Assembly: GCF_039528175.1 (NCBI RefSeq)
Contig: NZ_BAAALH010000002.1
Span: 744,001-808,000 of the forward strand
Reading direction: 5' to 3'
From: Citricoccus alkalitolerans
Lineage (GTDB): Bacteria > Actinomycetota > Actinomycetes > Actinomycetales > Micrococcaceae
Length of the DNA stretch: 64,000 nt
The position numbers and the translations under genes are program-made. Positions 43,701 to 51,083 of the stretch are shown piece by piece. The notes under the pieces were generated by a model, which ran no database searches, had not been told where the DNA came from, and worked only from the letters and a program-made list of their open reading frames with translations. Each line of letters opens with the position of its first letter. The stretch's first letter is position 1.

Positions 43701-45206
43701 GCCGATGAGATGCCGGGCCTCTCCGAGATCAGCTATGGAGACTGGCCGGGTGCGGCCGGCACGCTGGCCCCGGGCGAGGAGGTCGTCGGCTCGGCCACCT
43801 ATGTGCTGACGCAGGCGGACGTGGACTCTGGCACGGTGGAGAACACCGCGACCGTGTCCGGGACCCCGCCCACGGGCGGTCCGGAGAACCCGGAGCCGGC
43901 CGCTCCGATCGAGGCGGAGGACAGCAACACGTACCCGCTGCCGCAGCTGCCGGAACTGGACCTGACCAAGACCGGCAGCCTGGCCGAGGGCGCCACCGGT
44001 GCGGCCGGTGATACGGTGCACTTCAGCTTCGAGGTGGAGAACACCGGCAACGTCACCATCACCGATGTCACGCTCACGGACCGGATGGATGGCCTCTCCG
44101 AGATCAGCTACGGGGACTGGCCGAGTGAGGCCGGCACGCTGGCTCCGGGCGAGACCGTCACGGCGTCGGCCACCTATCAGCTGACGCAGGCCGATGCGGA
44201 CGCCGGTGGGGTGGACAACACCGCCAGCGTGATCGGAACCTCGCCCACCGTGGATCCGGGTGCCCCGGGTCAACCGGGGCAGCCTGAGGGTCCGGTCGAC
44301 GAGGACAGCGTGACCGTCCCGGTCGGCGGCGCTGCCGGAATCGAGCTGGAGAAGTCGGCAACGCTGGACAACGGTGCGGCGTCGGTTGCCGGTGACACGG
44401 TGCGGTACACCTTCGAGGTGACCAACGCCGGCGCCCAGACCCTGAGTGGGATCGTCCTCACCGATGAGATGGACGGCCTGTCCGAGATGGCGTGGGGTGA
44501 GTGGCCGGGCGAGGCCGGCACCCTGGCGCCGGGTGAATCCGTCACCGCCGCGGCGGACTACCGGCTCACCCAGGCTGACCTCGATGCCGGAGCCGTGGTC
44601 AATACCGCGGATGTCACGGCCACCACTTCCGGTGGCGATCCGGTCAGCAGTACGTCGACCAGCAACCAGGACCTGCCCCGAGCCACGGCACTGGGCCTGG
44701 TCAAGCTCGGAGCCCTGACGGACGGCGCCATCGGGGCCGTGGGAGACGAGGTTGTTTACACCTTCGAGGCCGCGAACACCGGCAACGTCACCATCACCGA
44801 CGTCGTCGTGCACGACGAGAAGGACGGGGTCTCCGAGATCTCCTACGGCGAGTGGCCGGCGGAGGTGGGGGTGCTCGCACCGGGTGAGAGCATCACCGCG
44901 ACTGCCCTGTACCGCCTCACCGAGGCGGACGTCGCGGCCGGCACGGTGGACAACCAGGCCACCGTCACCGGCACCGATGCCCTACCGGGTGAGGACTCGC
45001 ATCAGCTGGACCTGCCGCCGTTGGCGCCAGCGGACCAGCAGGACGACCAGCCAGCGGACCAGCAGGCGGGTCACCAGGACGGGACGTCGACGGACCTGGC
45101 GACCACCGGCACAGTCCTCGGTGGGCTGCTGGGAGTGGCTTTCCTGCTGCTCCTGATGGGCCTGCTGGCCATCCGGTACGCGAAGCACTCCACAGCAGGA
45201 CACTGA
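37749..45206 (+). CDS. Giant secreted surface protein: vWA domain, 18 Ig-like repeats, LATTG anchor
   Basis: A 2485-residue surface protein. Residues 1-55 form a signal peptide (RRALAFSVSLAVLAASFVAG, cleavage near ASA-VES). Residues about 70-275 are a von Willebrand A domain with MIDAS DLSNS (Asp79, Ser81, Ser83) and FLTDGN. Then come 18 tandem repeats of about 119 residues, each with the pattern K-x7-9-A-GD-V-YTF-VTN-GNVTL, GLS-ISFG-WP, LAPGE-VTATATY-LTQADVDAG-VDNTATVTGTPP, typical of DUF11/DUF7507-like Ig-fold repeats. The C-terminus is Gln/Asp-rich, then LATTG (residues 2450-2454), a hydrophobic helix and Arg/Lys tail: a sortase-type sorting signal variant. An adhesin or scaffold role is inferred. 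TTG 37749 has AGGA at six bases. Confidence 0.88.
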   Translation: MSVQTLPVPSQQPPTGAVEKQDRILFRRALAFSVSLAVLAASFVAGIAPASAVESSTPPDPNPAGIQQCEDINLAISMDLSNSVTDSQLTQMKNQLESLVNDLQPYPINLSIHNFATNAPATTQTSNRALPLTSVGDNGQTVVNHIQGVQRPASSVGGTNWDAAFDAIRTSPEDYEALLFLTDGNPTQYTTSSGGIGGPGNSTDVATITAAVESANALKAEGTRIVTVGLTDNLSGPGLEQFHEHVRQVSGEVLDEDYYVADFAQIARQIANDLNTHCATVDFSKSGAFEPGSYGSVGEIVTFDFTAHNSGAVPMSDVRVSDAMEGLSDVVYGEWPTEENVLYGGETITATATYAITQEDIDRGYVRNVATFTGAPPAGDEVDTPDEVEVPVPAPSVTLTKSNALVEGSTGRAGDEVQYTFTVTNDGNTELTDLVIDDPLEGLSEISFGDWPSTEGTLLAGESVRATATYTLTQADVNLGAVDNTATVSANPPTGPPESVVTDEDSSSLPVDESAALTVEKNGSLAVGATGVAGDTVTYDFTLTNNGNVTLTEVGLDDPLDGLSEISFGAWPADTGVLQPGEFVTATATYGLTQEDVDAGGVDNTATAAGTTPSGNPATGEDTETVPVAAAPQVSLLKSGELPDGANAAGETIDYTFDVTNDGNVTLSGVTIADELEGLSDITYGAWPNAETPGVLAPGEIVTATATYTLTQSDVDAGGVDNTATVTGTPPAGDPVTDTASDTVEVFSNPLIDLIKTGGLDAAAEGRAGDTVTYGFTVTNNGNVTLGGVGITDELDGLSGISYGQWPDAEAPGVLAPGEQVTAQATYDLTQADVDAGSVENTATVTGSTPGGDPVEDDDGNTVSVEPGPVLELGKTGALADGSTGSAGDTVEYTFQVTNSGNVTLSTIDITDEMDGVSGITFGAWPGAEGTLAPGQQVTATATYVLTQDDVDAGAVENTATVTGTPPNSDDPIAPGDGVSTVPIPATPGVEITKTSDLEGNAGDGYRINYTFDVVNTGNVTLTAVAVTDGLLDERGIALEYGSWPDADGVLAPGERVTATATYPLTQTQVDSGSVENTASVTGTPPNEQTEPPTDESTVLTRVPAEPSLELTKSNALAEGAAGIPGDEVTYTFEVENTGNVTIAGVEVTDEMEGLSEISFGEWPDPEAAGSLAPGQTVTATATYALTQADLDAGVIDNTASVTGTPPNSDTPVEDEDGSTQPLPQAPTIDVAKSGAIDEADEHVAGTTVGYDFTVTNTGNVTLTGVSLSDELAGISEITFGAWPTDGAAGTLAPGESVTATATYTLTQADVDAGQVDNLVTAAGTPPSGDPVGDEDTATVPVNANPALALAKTGLQDPDAEGRAGDVVTFTFSATNTGNVTLSGVAITDELDGLSGITYGAWPAQAGVLAPGERVEATATYELTQADVDAGSVVNTATVTGTPPNSDEPIDPAEADSTVPVEPGPGMELDKIGMLSPGASGTAGDTVEYTFTATNTGNVTLSGVAITDELDGLSGITYGAWPAQAGVLAPGERVEATATYVLTQADVDAGGVVNTATVTGTPPNSDEPIDPAEDGTTVLVPQDPLISVDKDSVLPEGATPHAGDRVDYTFTVTNEGNVTLDGVTLSDELAGLSALEWGEWPGVEGVLTPGQTVTAIATLTLTQEHIDAGGVENTVDVRGTPPTTDPGTPADPVTGEDTRVQPLAQNPGIAVEKSSETAAGAGSVAGDTVTYTFEVENTGNVTLEDVALADELEGLSGITVENWPNAEGVLAPGETAAGTATYTLTQTDVDAGGVDNRVSATGTPPNDLPAPVASDEDHLPLQGTPRLSLEKSASLDDAANTAAGDTVTFTFEVENTGTVTLSDVGISDGLEGLSEISFGDWPAGVGTLAPGETVSATATYQLTQADVDAHGVDNSATVTGTPPNSGTPVRGTDDVRIAVSPEPAISLEKTADLAEGSTVATGETVDYTFRVVNDGNVTLTDVAVADEMPGLSEISYGDWPGAAGTLAPGEEVVGSATYVLTQADVDSGTVENTATVSGTPPTGGPENPEPAAPIEAEDSNTYPLPQLPELDLTKTGSLAEGATGAAGDTVHFSFEVENTGNVTITDVTLTDRMDGLSEISYGDWPSEAGTLAPGETVTASATYQLTQADADAGGVDNTASVIGTSPTVDPGAPGQPGQPEGPVDEDSVTVPVGGAAGIELEKSATLDNGAASVAGDTVRYTFEVTNAGAQTLSGIVLTDEMDGLSEMAWGEWPGEAGTLAPGESVTAAADYRLTQADLDAGAVVNTADVTATTSGGDPVSSTSTSNQDLPRATALGLVKLGALTDGAIGAVGDEVVYTFEAANTGNVTITDVVVHDEKDGVSEISYGEWPAEVGVLAPGESITATALYRLTEADVAAGTVDNQATVTGTDALPGEDSHQLDLPPLAPADQQDDQPADQQAGHQDGTSTDLATTGTVLGGLLGVAFLLLLMGLLAIRYAKHSTAGH
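38587..45015 (+). repeat. 18 tandem coding repeats of about 357 bp
   Basis: The repeat array codes for the Ig-like modules of the giant surface protein. Repeats were counted by their recurring GLS/GVS-x-WP centre (18 occurrences), with unit length about 357 bases. Most units are diverged; two are almost identical (41868-42100 and 42225-42457). The repeats keep the reading frame throughout, so the array is coding and not a CRISPR or satellite. Confidence 0.85.
41868..42457 (+). repeat. Near-identical repeat units 10 and 11, 233 bp each
   Basis: 41868-42100 and 42225-42457 are identical at 231 of 233 bases, spaced exactly 357 bases apart (119 codons). Both differences change an amino acid (Glu/Val and Ser/Gly). 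Neighbouring units are far more diverged, so the two were recently duplicated or homogenised by gene conversion. Confidence 0.9.
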
Positions 45207-45229
45207 TCGGCTGACATAGCCGCCAGCGT

Positions 45230-45263
45230 GAGGGGCTCGGAGGGATTTCCTTCCGAGCCCCTC
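45230..45263. terminator. Strong hairpin between giant gene and convergent dehydrogenase gene
   Basis: GAGGGGCTCGGA (45230-45241) is exactly inverted at 45252-45263, with a 10-base loop. It lies 23 bases after the giant gene's stop and 17 bases beyond the end of the convergent gene, so it can serve both. No T tract. Confidence 0.75.
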
Positions 45264-45280
45264 AGCGTCTCCGGGGCTGG

Positions 45281-48200
45281 TCAGGACCCGGCGCGCAGCG
45301 CGGCCGCGATGACCTGGACCAGGTGGCGGCCGTCGAGACCAGCCAGGTCCTTCACCTGGGTGCGGCAGGAGAAGCCGTCGGCCAGCAGGGCACGGTCGGG
45401 AGCCGCCTCCGCCTTGGAGAGGATGCCCTGGCGGGCGATCCTCTCAGAGACCTCGTAGTGCCCCTGCTCCATGCCGAAGTTCCCGGCCAGGCCACAGCAG
45501 CCGGACGAGGTCTCCACGTCACAGCCCATGGCGTCCAGGATCGCCTCGTCGGCCGAATAGCCCATGACGGCATGGTGGTGGCAGTGCGGTTGGACGAGGA
45601 GCCTCCCCTCCGCGCCCCGGACCTGAGGCGGCGTCCAGTCGACTTCGGTCAGCAGTTCGGCCATCGTCCGCACGGCCGACGCCACCTCCCGAGCGCTGGG
45701 AAGACCGGGCAGCAGCTCCACGAGATCCGAACGCAGGGCTGCCACACAACTCGGTTCCAGCCCGACGACGGCCCGTCCCGCCCGTACGTGCGGCAGCAGG
45801 ATCTCCACGGTCCGGCGCAGCTTCTCCTTGGCCGCCGTGAGCTGCCCGGTCGAGATCAGCGTGAGCCCACAGCAGGCCTGCTCACCGGTCGACTGCCCGA
45901 CCACCTGCACTTCGCACCCGGCGGCATCCAGCACCGTCAGGGCATCGGCGGGGATCTCCGGGGAGAGGGCGTCCGAGAAGGAGTCCACCCACAGCACCAC
46001 CCGACGCCGGCCGGTGCCGTGCGGCGCGGGCGTCGCCGCCGCAACCCGGCCATCAGCGAACGGTGCCCGGCCGTCGTCGTGCTCCGGGTCCGCCTCGGCC
46101 GCCTCCGACCACCGGAAGGGTGCCCGCGGCAGCAGCGGCAGCGACCGCCGGGCGTCCGCCCCCATCAGCGTCATCATCGCTCGGCGCAGCACCGGCACCC
46201 GGCTGGCGGCATTGACCAGCGGCGCCATCGGTGCCGCGAGCCGTAGCCAGAACGGCAGCCGCCCCAGGGTGTAGTGAGCCAGTGGCCGCACCTTTCCCCG
46301 ATAGGTCCGGTGCAGGGTCTCGGACTTGTAGGTGGCCATGTCCACGCCGGTGGGGCAGTCGCTGGCGCAGGCCTTGCAGGACAGGCACAGGTCCAGGGCC
46401 TCATGGACCTCGGGGGACTCCCACCCGAGCGTGACGACCCCGCCGTTGAGCATCTCCTGCAGCACCCGGGCGCGGCCGCGCGTCGAGTCCTTGTCATCGC
46501 CGGTGGCCAGGTAGGACGGGCACATGAAGGTGCCCTGCTGGCGCAGGTCCGCCCGGCACTTGCCGATGCCCACGCAGCGGTGCACGGCGTCGGCGACCGA
46601 GCCGTCGTCATCGGCGAAGGCGAAACCATCCGCGGCCCGCTGTTCGGAGGAGGCGGGGCGGCGCAGGGCCGCGTCGATCGGATCAGGGTCCACCAACACC
46701 CCCGGGTTCATCAGCCCCGCCGGGTCGAACAGGGCCTTGAACTGGGCGAAGGCGTCCAGGGCCTGCGGCGAGTACATGGCCGGCAGCAGCTCGCTGCGCG
46801 CCCGCCCGTCCCCGTGCTCACCGGCCAGGGATCCGCCGTACCGGGCCACCAGCTGGGCAGCGGCCTCCATGAACTCCCGGAACTCCGAGGAACCGGAGGC
46901 GAAGGGGAAGTCGATGCGCATGTGGATGCAGCCGTCACCGAAGTGCCCGTAGGCCAGGCCGGAGAGGCCGCGATCATCCATCAGCTCCTTCAGGTCCCGT
47001 AGGTAGGATCCGAGGTGCTCCGGCGGCACGGCGGCGTCCTCCCAGCCGGGCCAGGCGTGGGCGCCAGCGGCCGTCCGCACCGCCAGTCCGGAGCCGTCCG
47101 CGCGGATCTGCCACAGCCGGGCGGCCTCCGGGCCGGAGGGCAGCACCACCGCTTCCAGGCCGTGTGCGGCACGGACCATGGCCTCCGCGGCGGCCACCGC
47201 CTCCGCGGTGTCCGCTCCACCGACCTCGACCATCAGCCAGCCTCCGCCGGCCGGCAAGGCCGGCACGTCGTCACCGCCGGGGGACCGCCGCACCACCTCG
47301 ACCATCTCGCCGGACAGGCCCTCCAGCGCCAGCGGCCGATGGGGAAGCAGTGAGGGGACGTCATCCGCCGCCGCGGGCATGTCCGGGTACCCGATCACCG
47401 CCAGTGCGGGTGCCGGGGCCCGGGGTACCAGCTCGACCTCGGCCTCGAGCAGCACCCCGCACGTCCCCTCTGTCCCCACGAGTGCCGCGGCCAGGTTGCG
47501 GCCGTTCTCCGGCAGCAGGTGCTCGAGGCTGTAGCCGGAGATCTGGCGGTTGAACCGCCCCAGCTCGGTGCGCAGCAGCTCGAGGTGTTGTTGGACGAAA
47601 GATTCCAGCCCGGGCACCTGCTCCAGCGCGTAGCGCCCCGGCACCACGTCCAGGATCCGCCCGTTCGGCAGGAGCCAGCGCAGGCGGCGGACGTTGTCCG
47701 CGGTCCGTCCGTAGGCGAGTCCGTGGGGGCCGCACGCGTTGTTCCCGATCATCCCGCCGATCGTGCAGCGGCTCGCCGAGGACGGGTCAGGACCGAACCG
47801 CAGTCCGTGCGGCGCCGCGGCGGCCTGCAGGTCCGTCAGCACCACTCCCGGCTGCACGACGGCGGAGCGGGACTCCGCGTCGATCCGCATGATCCGATGC
47901 AGATGCTTCCCCACATCCAGGACCAGACCGGGCCCGACTGCATTGCCCGCGATGGAGGTGCCGCCGCCGCGCACGGTCACGGGCAGCCCGTGCCGGGCCG
48001 CGATCCGGACGGCGGTCACGACGTCGGCCTCGTCCAGCGGGCAGACCACCACCTGTGGGGCAATCCGGTAGTTTGAGGCGTCCGAGGAGTAGAGGGCCCG
48101 CCGCAGCGCGGAGGTGTGCACCTCACCGCGTACCTGCCGTTCGAGTGCACGGACCACGGTGTCGGTGCCGGCCTGCTGATCGGAGTCCGGGCCGGCGCTC

Positions 48201-48286
48201 AGGTCGGCGATCGGGTCGCCAGATAGACGGTCATCGTGGCGTGCGGTCGGCTGGGCGTCCGGATCCAGGTCCGTCTCACGGTCCAT
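45281..48286 (-). CDS. Fused FAD-linked dehydrogenase with Fe-S domain (D-lactate/glycolate type)
   Basis: A 1001-residue fusion. Residues about 80-270 form the PCMH-type FAD-binding domain (VCPLDEADVVTAVRIAARHG, RGGGTSIAGNA 106-116), followed by an FAD-oxidase C-terminal domain (YGHFGDGCIHMRI, EHGDGRARSELL). Two [4Fe-4S]-type Cys motifs follow: CVGIGKC near 569, with MCPSY after it, and CLSCKACASDCP near 632. Two CCG-domain motifs end it (QACCGLT near 802, SGCCGLAGNFG near 925). Such fusions oxidise D-2-hydroxyacids such as D-lactate or glycolate and pass electrons toward the quinone pool. Start at ATG 48286 follows AAGGGA. The lactate permease gene in this window lies 15 kb away, so a link is speculative. 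Confidence 0.85.
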   Translation of the reverse strand: MDRETDLDPDAQPTARHDDRLSGDPIADLSAGPDSDQQAGTDTVVRALERQVRGEVHTSALRRALYSSDASNYRIAPQVVVCPLDEADVVTAVRIAARHGLPVTVRGGGTSIAGNAVGPGLVLDVGKHLHRIMRIDAESRSAVVQPGVVLTDLQAAAAPHGLRFGPDPSSASRCTIGGMIGNNACGPHGLAYGRTADNVRRLRWLLPNGRILDVVPGRYALEQVPGLESFVQQHLELLRTELGRFNRQISGYSLEHLLPENGRNLAAALVGTEGTCGVLLEAEVELVPRAPAPALAVIGYPDMPAAADDVPSLLPHRPLALEGLSGEMVEVVRRSPGGDDVPALPAGGGWLMVEVGGADTAEAVAAAEAMVRAAHGLEAVVLPSGPEAARLWQIRADGSGLAVRTAAGAHAWPGWEDAAVPPEHLGSYLRDLKELMDDRGLSGLAYGHFGDGCIHMRIDFPFASGSSEFREFMEAAAQLVARYGGSLAGEHGDGRARSELLPAMYSPQALDAFAQFKALFDPAGLMNPGVLVDPDPIDAALRRPASSEQRAADGFAFADDDGSVADAVHRCVGIGKCRADLRQQGTFMCPSYLATGDDKDSTRGRARVLQEMLNGGVVTLGWESPEVHEALDLCLSCKACASDCPTGVDMATYKSETLHRTYRGKVRPLAHYTLGRLPFWLRLAAPMAPLVNAASRVPVLRRAMMTLMGADARRSLPLLPRAPFRWSEAAEADPEHDDGRAPFADGRVAAATPAPHGTGRRRVVLWVDSFSDALSPEIPADALTVLDAAGCEVQVVGQSTGEQACCGLTLISTGQLTAAKEKLRRTVEILLPHVRAGRAVVGLEPSCVAALRSDLVELLPGLPSAREVASAVRTMAELLTEVDWTPPQVRGAEGRLLVQPHCHHHAVMGYSADEAILDAMGCDVETSSGCCGLAGNFGMEQGHYEVSERIARQGILSKAEAAPDRALLADGFSCRTQVKDLAGLDGRHLVQVIAAALRAGS

Positions 48287-48409
48287 GGGTGGGTCCCTTC
48301 GGGGTACGGGCGGAATCGGGTCCTGTCCCTGCACTGTGCCGGACCGCGAGGACACGGGCAAGCGTGGAGGACCCTGTCTGTTGTGCCGGGCTTGGGCAAT
48401 ACTGGTCCC

Positions 48410-48988
48410 ATGAGTGATCCAGCCAACACTCCCGCCGCCCCGTCCCCGCACCCCTCCGACGCCGCCCCCGACTGGAAGCCGATCCTCGCCGCACTGGGCA
48501 ACGAGGCTGCCCGCACGGTCTTCGCCCGGGCAGCCCTCGGCACCCTCGACCCCGTGGCCCGCGGGGACCTGACCACCAAGGAGCAGAAGTCCGTGGCGGG
48601 CTGGCTGAAGCTCGGCATCCTGACGGAGGATGACATCGGCTCCGTCACTGTGGACGGCAACGCCCTGCGGGCACCCCTCATCGTGCCCGCCAGTGGCGGT
48701 CGGCGGGAGGCGAGGGCCGGCATCGGGAGATTCCTGGTGGACGGACGCGGGCCGCGGATCGATACGATGCCCGCCTCGCCGGCCGAGCGCACCGAGGTGC
48801 TGCGGTGGGTCCGCGACCATGCCCTCGGGGCGGACGAGGTCCTCACGGAGGCGCAACTGAACCAGCGATTGCATGTGTTCCACTCGGACGTGGCGATGCT
48901 GCGCCGTTACCTGGTGGATGCGTCCCTGCTGGAGCGGACCGCGACGGGCACCGAATACGCGATCCCGGCGGATTCCCGGATCCCCTAG
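48410..48988 (+). CDS. DUF2087 domain protein
   Basis: A 192-residue protein. LAALGNEAARTVFARAALG followed by VAGWLKLGIL resembles a winged helix (residues 28-75), and the C-terminal half has RTEVLRWVRDHALGADEVLTEAQLNQRLHVFHSDVAMLRRYLVDASLLER, the DUF2087 domain, where DVAMLRRYLVD is the family core. DUF2087 often follows an ArsR-like HTH, so a transcription role is plausible. There is no clear ribosome-binding site; an AATACT element lies 7 bases before the ATG at 48410, so it may be leaderless. It is divergent from the dehydrogenase gene and its stop overlaps the convergent aspartate dehydrogenase gene by 4 bases. Confidence 0.7.
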   Translation: MSDPANTPAAPSPHPSDAAPDWKPILAALGNEAARTVFARAALGTLDPVARGDLTTKEQKSVAGWLKLGILTEDDIGSVTVDGNALRAPLIVPASGGRREARAGIGRFLVDGRGPRIDTMPASPAERTEVLRWVRDHALGADEVLTEAQLNQRLHVFHSDVAMLRRYLVDASLLERTATGTEYAIPADSRIP

Positions 48989-49902
48989 CCGCGGCGGGCG
49001 AGGGCCTCACGGATCGTGCGGGTCACCGAGAGGGCTGTCATGCCGGAGGTCTTGGGGTTCTCCGGGCTGGGCGCCGATTCGAAGCCCAGCTCGATCCGAC
49101 CGGCAGGGCCGGTGGCCAGGATCTCGTGGCGGCTGCGCACGGCGGCCGCGTCAGCGACCAACTCCACCTGGACTCGCTCCAGGGACCGCCGCAACAGGTC
49201 CGCGTCCTCCGGCAGATCAGCGCCGCCAACTCCGACGTCGGCCCCCGGCCGCCCGCGCGTGGCCCACGCGAGCCCGACGGCGACGTTGACGTTGGCGGGG
49301 AACTGTTCGATGGCCTCGGTGGGACCTCCGGCGAAGACCGACCAGGGGCCGTCCTCCGGGCGGAGTTCGTGCAGCCGCTCCACTTCTGCTGGGGCCATCC
49401 AGGGCCGGACCAGGGAGGTGGGCAGCTTGGTGGTGCGGATGCGGACCGAGTCCAGGCCGCCGGCGTCGGCCGCCGCGGAGAGGGCGTCGAAGCCGCCGAT
49501 GGCCCCGTTCGTGACCCAGAGCCGCCCGGGGCCGGCCAACAGCGTCCGGGCCAGGTTCGGATCGGCGAGGGCTCCGACGCTGGTCAGGACGAGGTCGATT
49601 CCTGCGGCGATGACCTCGGGGCCGTGCTCACCGGCTGCGTCGACGCCGGCACACTCCACCACCAGATCGGCCTCGGCCAACGCCTCGGGCCAGGTGGGGC
49701 AGCCGGTGTCCTGACCGGTGGTGACCAGCTCGACTCCCGGGACGGTCCGGTGACCGTGGGTGGCCACGTTGCGCTCGGCCGCGCGCAGTTGGAGCCGTCC
49801 GGCGTCCCGCTCCGGTGCCAGCAGGGTGGCGACGTGGCGGCCGATGGCGCCAAAGCCCAACAGGAGGACGCGGGCGGGTGAGGATCGAACGGTCGGGGAC
49901 AT
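48985..49902 (-). CDS. nadX: L-aspartate dehydrogenase (NadX type)
   Basis: A 305-residue NAD(P)-dependent protein. The N-terminal Rossmann motif is VLLLGFGAIGRHVATLLAP (GxGxxG), followed by ADLVVECAGVDAAGEHGPEVIAAGID and LWVTNGAIGGFDALSAA, and a C-terminal domain with TEAIEQFPANVNVAVGLAWAT, the family's catalytic centre (FPANVNVAVG). NadX oxidises L-aspartate to iminoaspartate, which quinolinate synthase can use to make NAD. No nadA or nadC is seen here. ATG 49902 follows AAGGA at seven bases. Overlaps the convergent DUF2087 gene end. Confidence 0.8.
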   Translation of the reverse strand: MSPTVRSSPARVLLLGFGAIGRHVATLLAPERDAGRLQLRAAERNVATHGHRTVPGVELVTTGQDTGCPTWPEALAEADLVVECAGVDAAGEHGPEVIAAGIDLVLTSVGALADPNLARTLLAGPGRLWVTNGAIGGFDALSAAADAGGLDSVRIRTTKLPTSLVRPWMAPAEVERLHELRPEDGPWSVFAGGPTEAIEQFPANVNVAVGLAWATRGRPGADVGVGGADLPEDADLLRRSLERVQVELVADAAAVRSRHEILATGPAGRIELGFESAPSPENPKTSGMTALSVTRTIREALARRG

Positions 49903-50068
49903 GTGGAGTCCTTCGCGGGTGGGGTCTGAGATCAGAGGGGAAGATCTGGGCCGGCATGAGGGCCGTCCGGAGTTCCCAGTCCACACCATCGCCTCGAATG
50001 TTCAGACCATGTTGCGTCCCGCCGGTCCGGTGGTCAGGCGACCGCCCGCCGGATCGTCGGCTGCGCGG

Positions 50069-51013
50069 TCACACCATGTGGCGTGCCGCCTGCTGCACGG
50101 CGGCGGTGAGGCGGTCCAGCGCCTCGGTTCCCGCGGACCAGCGCTGCCAGTGCAGGGTCACGCGTGACTGACCCAGTTCGGGGATGGCCACCAGGTCTGG
50201 ATGGGTGCCCTCCAGGACTCCCTCGGGCAACTGGCCTGCCGGGACCATGCCCCAGCCCAGTCCCGCTGCCACGGCCGCGTTGAACCCGCCGACGGTGGGG
50301 ACCTGGTGGAGCGGGGGCCCGGCGCCGTCCGTTCCCACGCCGAACGTGCCCAGTCCGCCTGCTCCGGCATCGGACGGCCGGCCGGACTGGCTGGCGCGCC
50401 ACGCGGCCAACCGGCTGCGTTGCAGGCTGTCCCGGGTACCGAACTCCTGCATGGGAACAGACCCGAAATCCACGGACCCGTCCTCGCGGCGGTACCGGTC
50501 CAGCAGGGTGGACGCCGCCACCGCGTGGTAGTCCATGACGCCCAGTTCCATGGAGAGGCAGCCCGAGACCGGAGCCGGGTCCTCGGTGATGGCCGCGATG
50601 ACTGTGCCAGAGCGCAGCAGCTCGTGCGTGTGCTCCTGGTCCTCGAGGTGTAGTTGCAGCACCGCGTCATCCCAGGTGGCCGCCTGCCGCAGCACCTCCA
50701 CGAACCAGGTCGCCATCGAGTCGGCGTTGACCGCCACGGACAGTACCGTGCGCCCGCCGGTGCCCTGGCCGAGGGAGCGCCTCGTCTCGTCCTCCAGCAC
50801 CGCGACCTGCCGGGCGAGACGTAGCATCCGGTCCCCGGCGGACGTGGTGCCCACCGGAACGGTACGCGTGAGAAGGACCTGGCCGGCGTCCTTCTCGAGT
50901 GCTTTGATGCGCTGGGAGAAAGCGGAACCGGAGATACGCAGGGACGCGGCGGCAGCGTCGAACGTCCCCTCGTCCACGGCGGCGGCCAGAGCCCGGAGGT
51001 GGTCGGTGTTCAT
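50069..51013 (-). CDS. lysG: LysR-family regulator of amino acid export (LysG/ArgP type)
   Basis: A 314-residue LysR-type regulator. The N-terminal HTH (LRALAAAVDEGTFDAAAASLRISGSAFSQRIKALEKDAGQVLLTRT) has the ISGSAFSQRIKALE pattern of the ArgP/LysG branch, which senses lysine and arginine. The rest is the two-lobed effector-binding domain. It is divergent from an exporter of the LysE family, 70 bases away, the same arrangement as lysG-lysE in Corynebacterium glutamicum, where LysG activates lysE when basic amino acids accumulate. Effector identity is inferred from this. The start ATG lies in the intergenic region at a TTCATGAA palindrome. Confidence 0.82.
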   Translation of the reverse strand: MNTDHLRALAAAVDEGTFDAAAASLRISGSAFSQRIKALEKDAGQVLLTRTVPVGTTSAGDRMLRLARQVAVLEDETRRSLGQGTGGRTVLSVAVNADSMATWFVEVLRQAATWDDAVLQLHLEDQEHTHELLRSGTVIAAITEDPAPVSGCLSMELGVMDYHAVAASTLLDRYRREDGSVDFGSVPMQEFGTRDSLQRSRLAAWRASQSGRPSDAGAGGLGTFGVGTDGAGPPLHQVPTVGGFNAAVAAGLGWGMVPAGQLPEGVLEGTHPDLVAIPELGQSRVTLHWQRWSAGTEALDRLTAAVQQAARHMV

Positions 51014-51083
51014 GAAGCAAAGCTTAATACCCTGAAGGATATGTAGGTGGAGCGGATAACTCGCCCCGTCCTACCGTGGCTTC

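Noticed and set aside
38587..45015. Regular repeats that could be mistaken for a CRISPR array or satellite
   Set aside because: Units are 357 bases, diverged, in frame and code for a repeated Ig-like domain.
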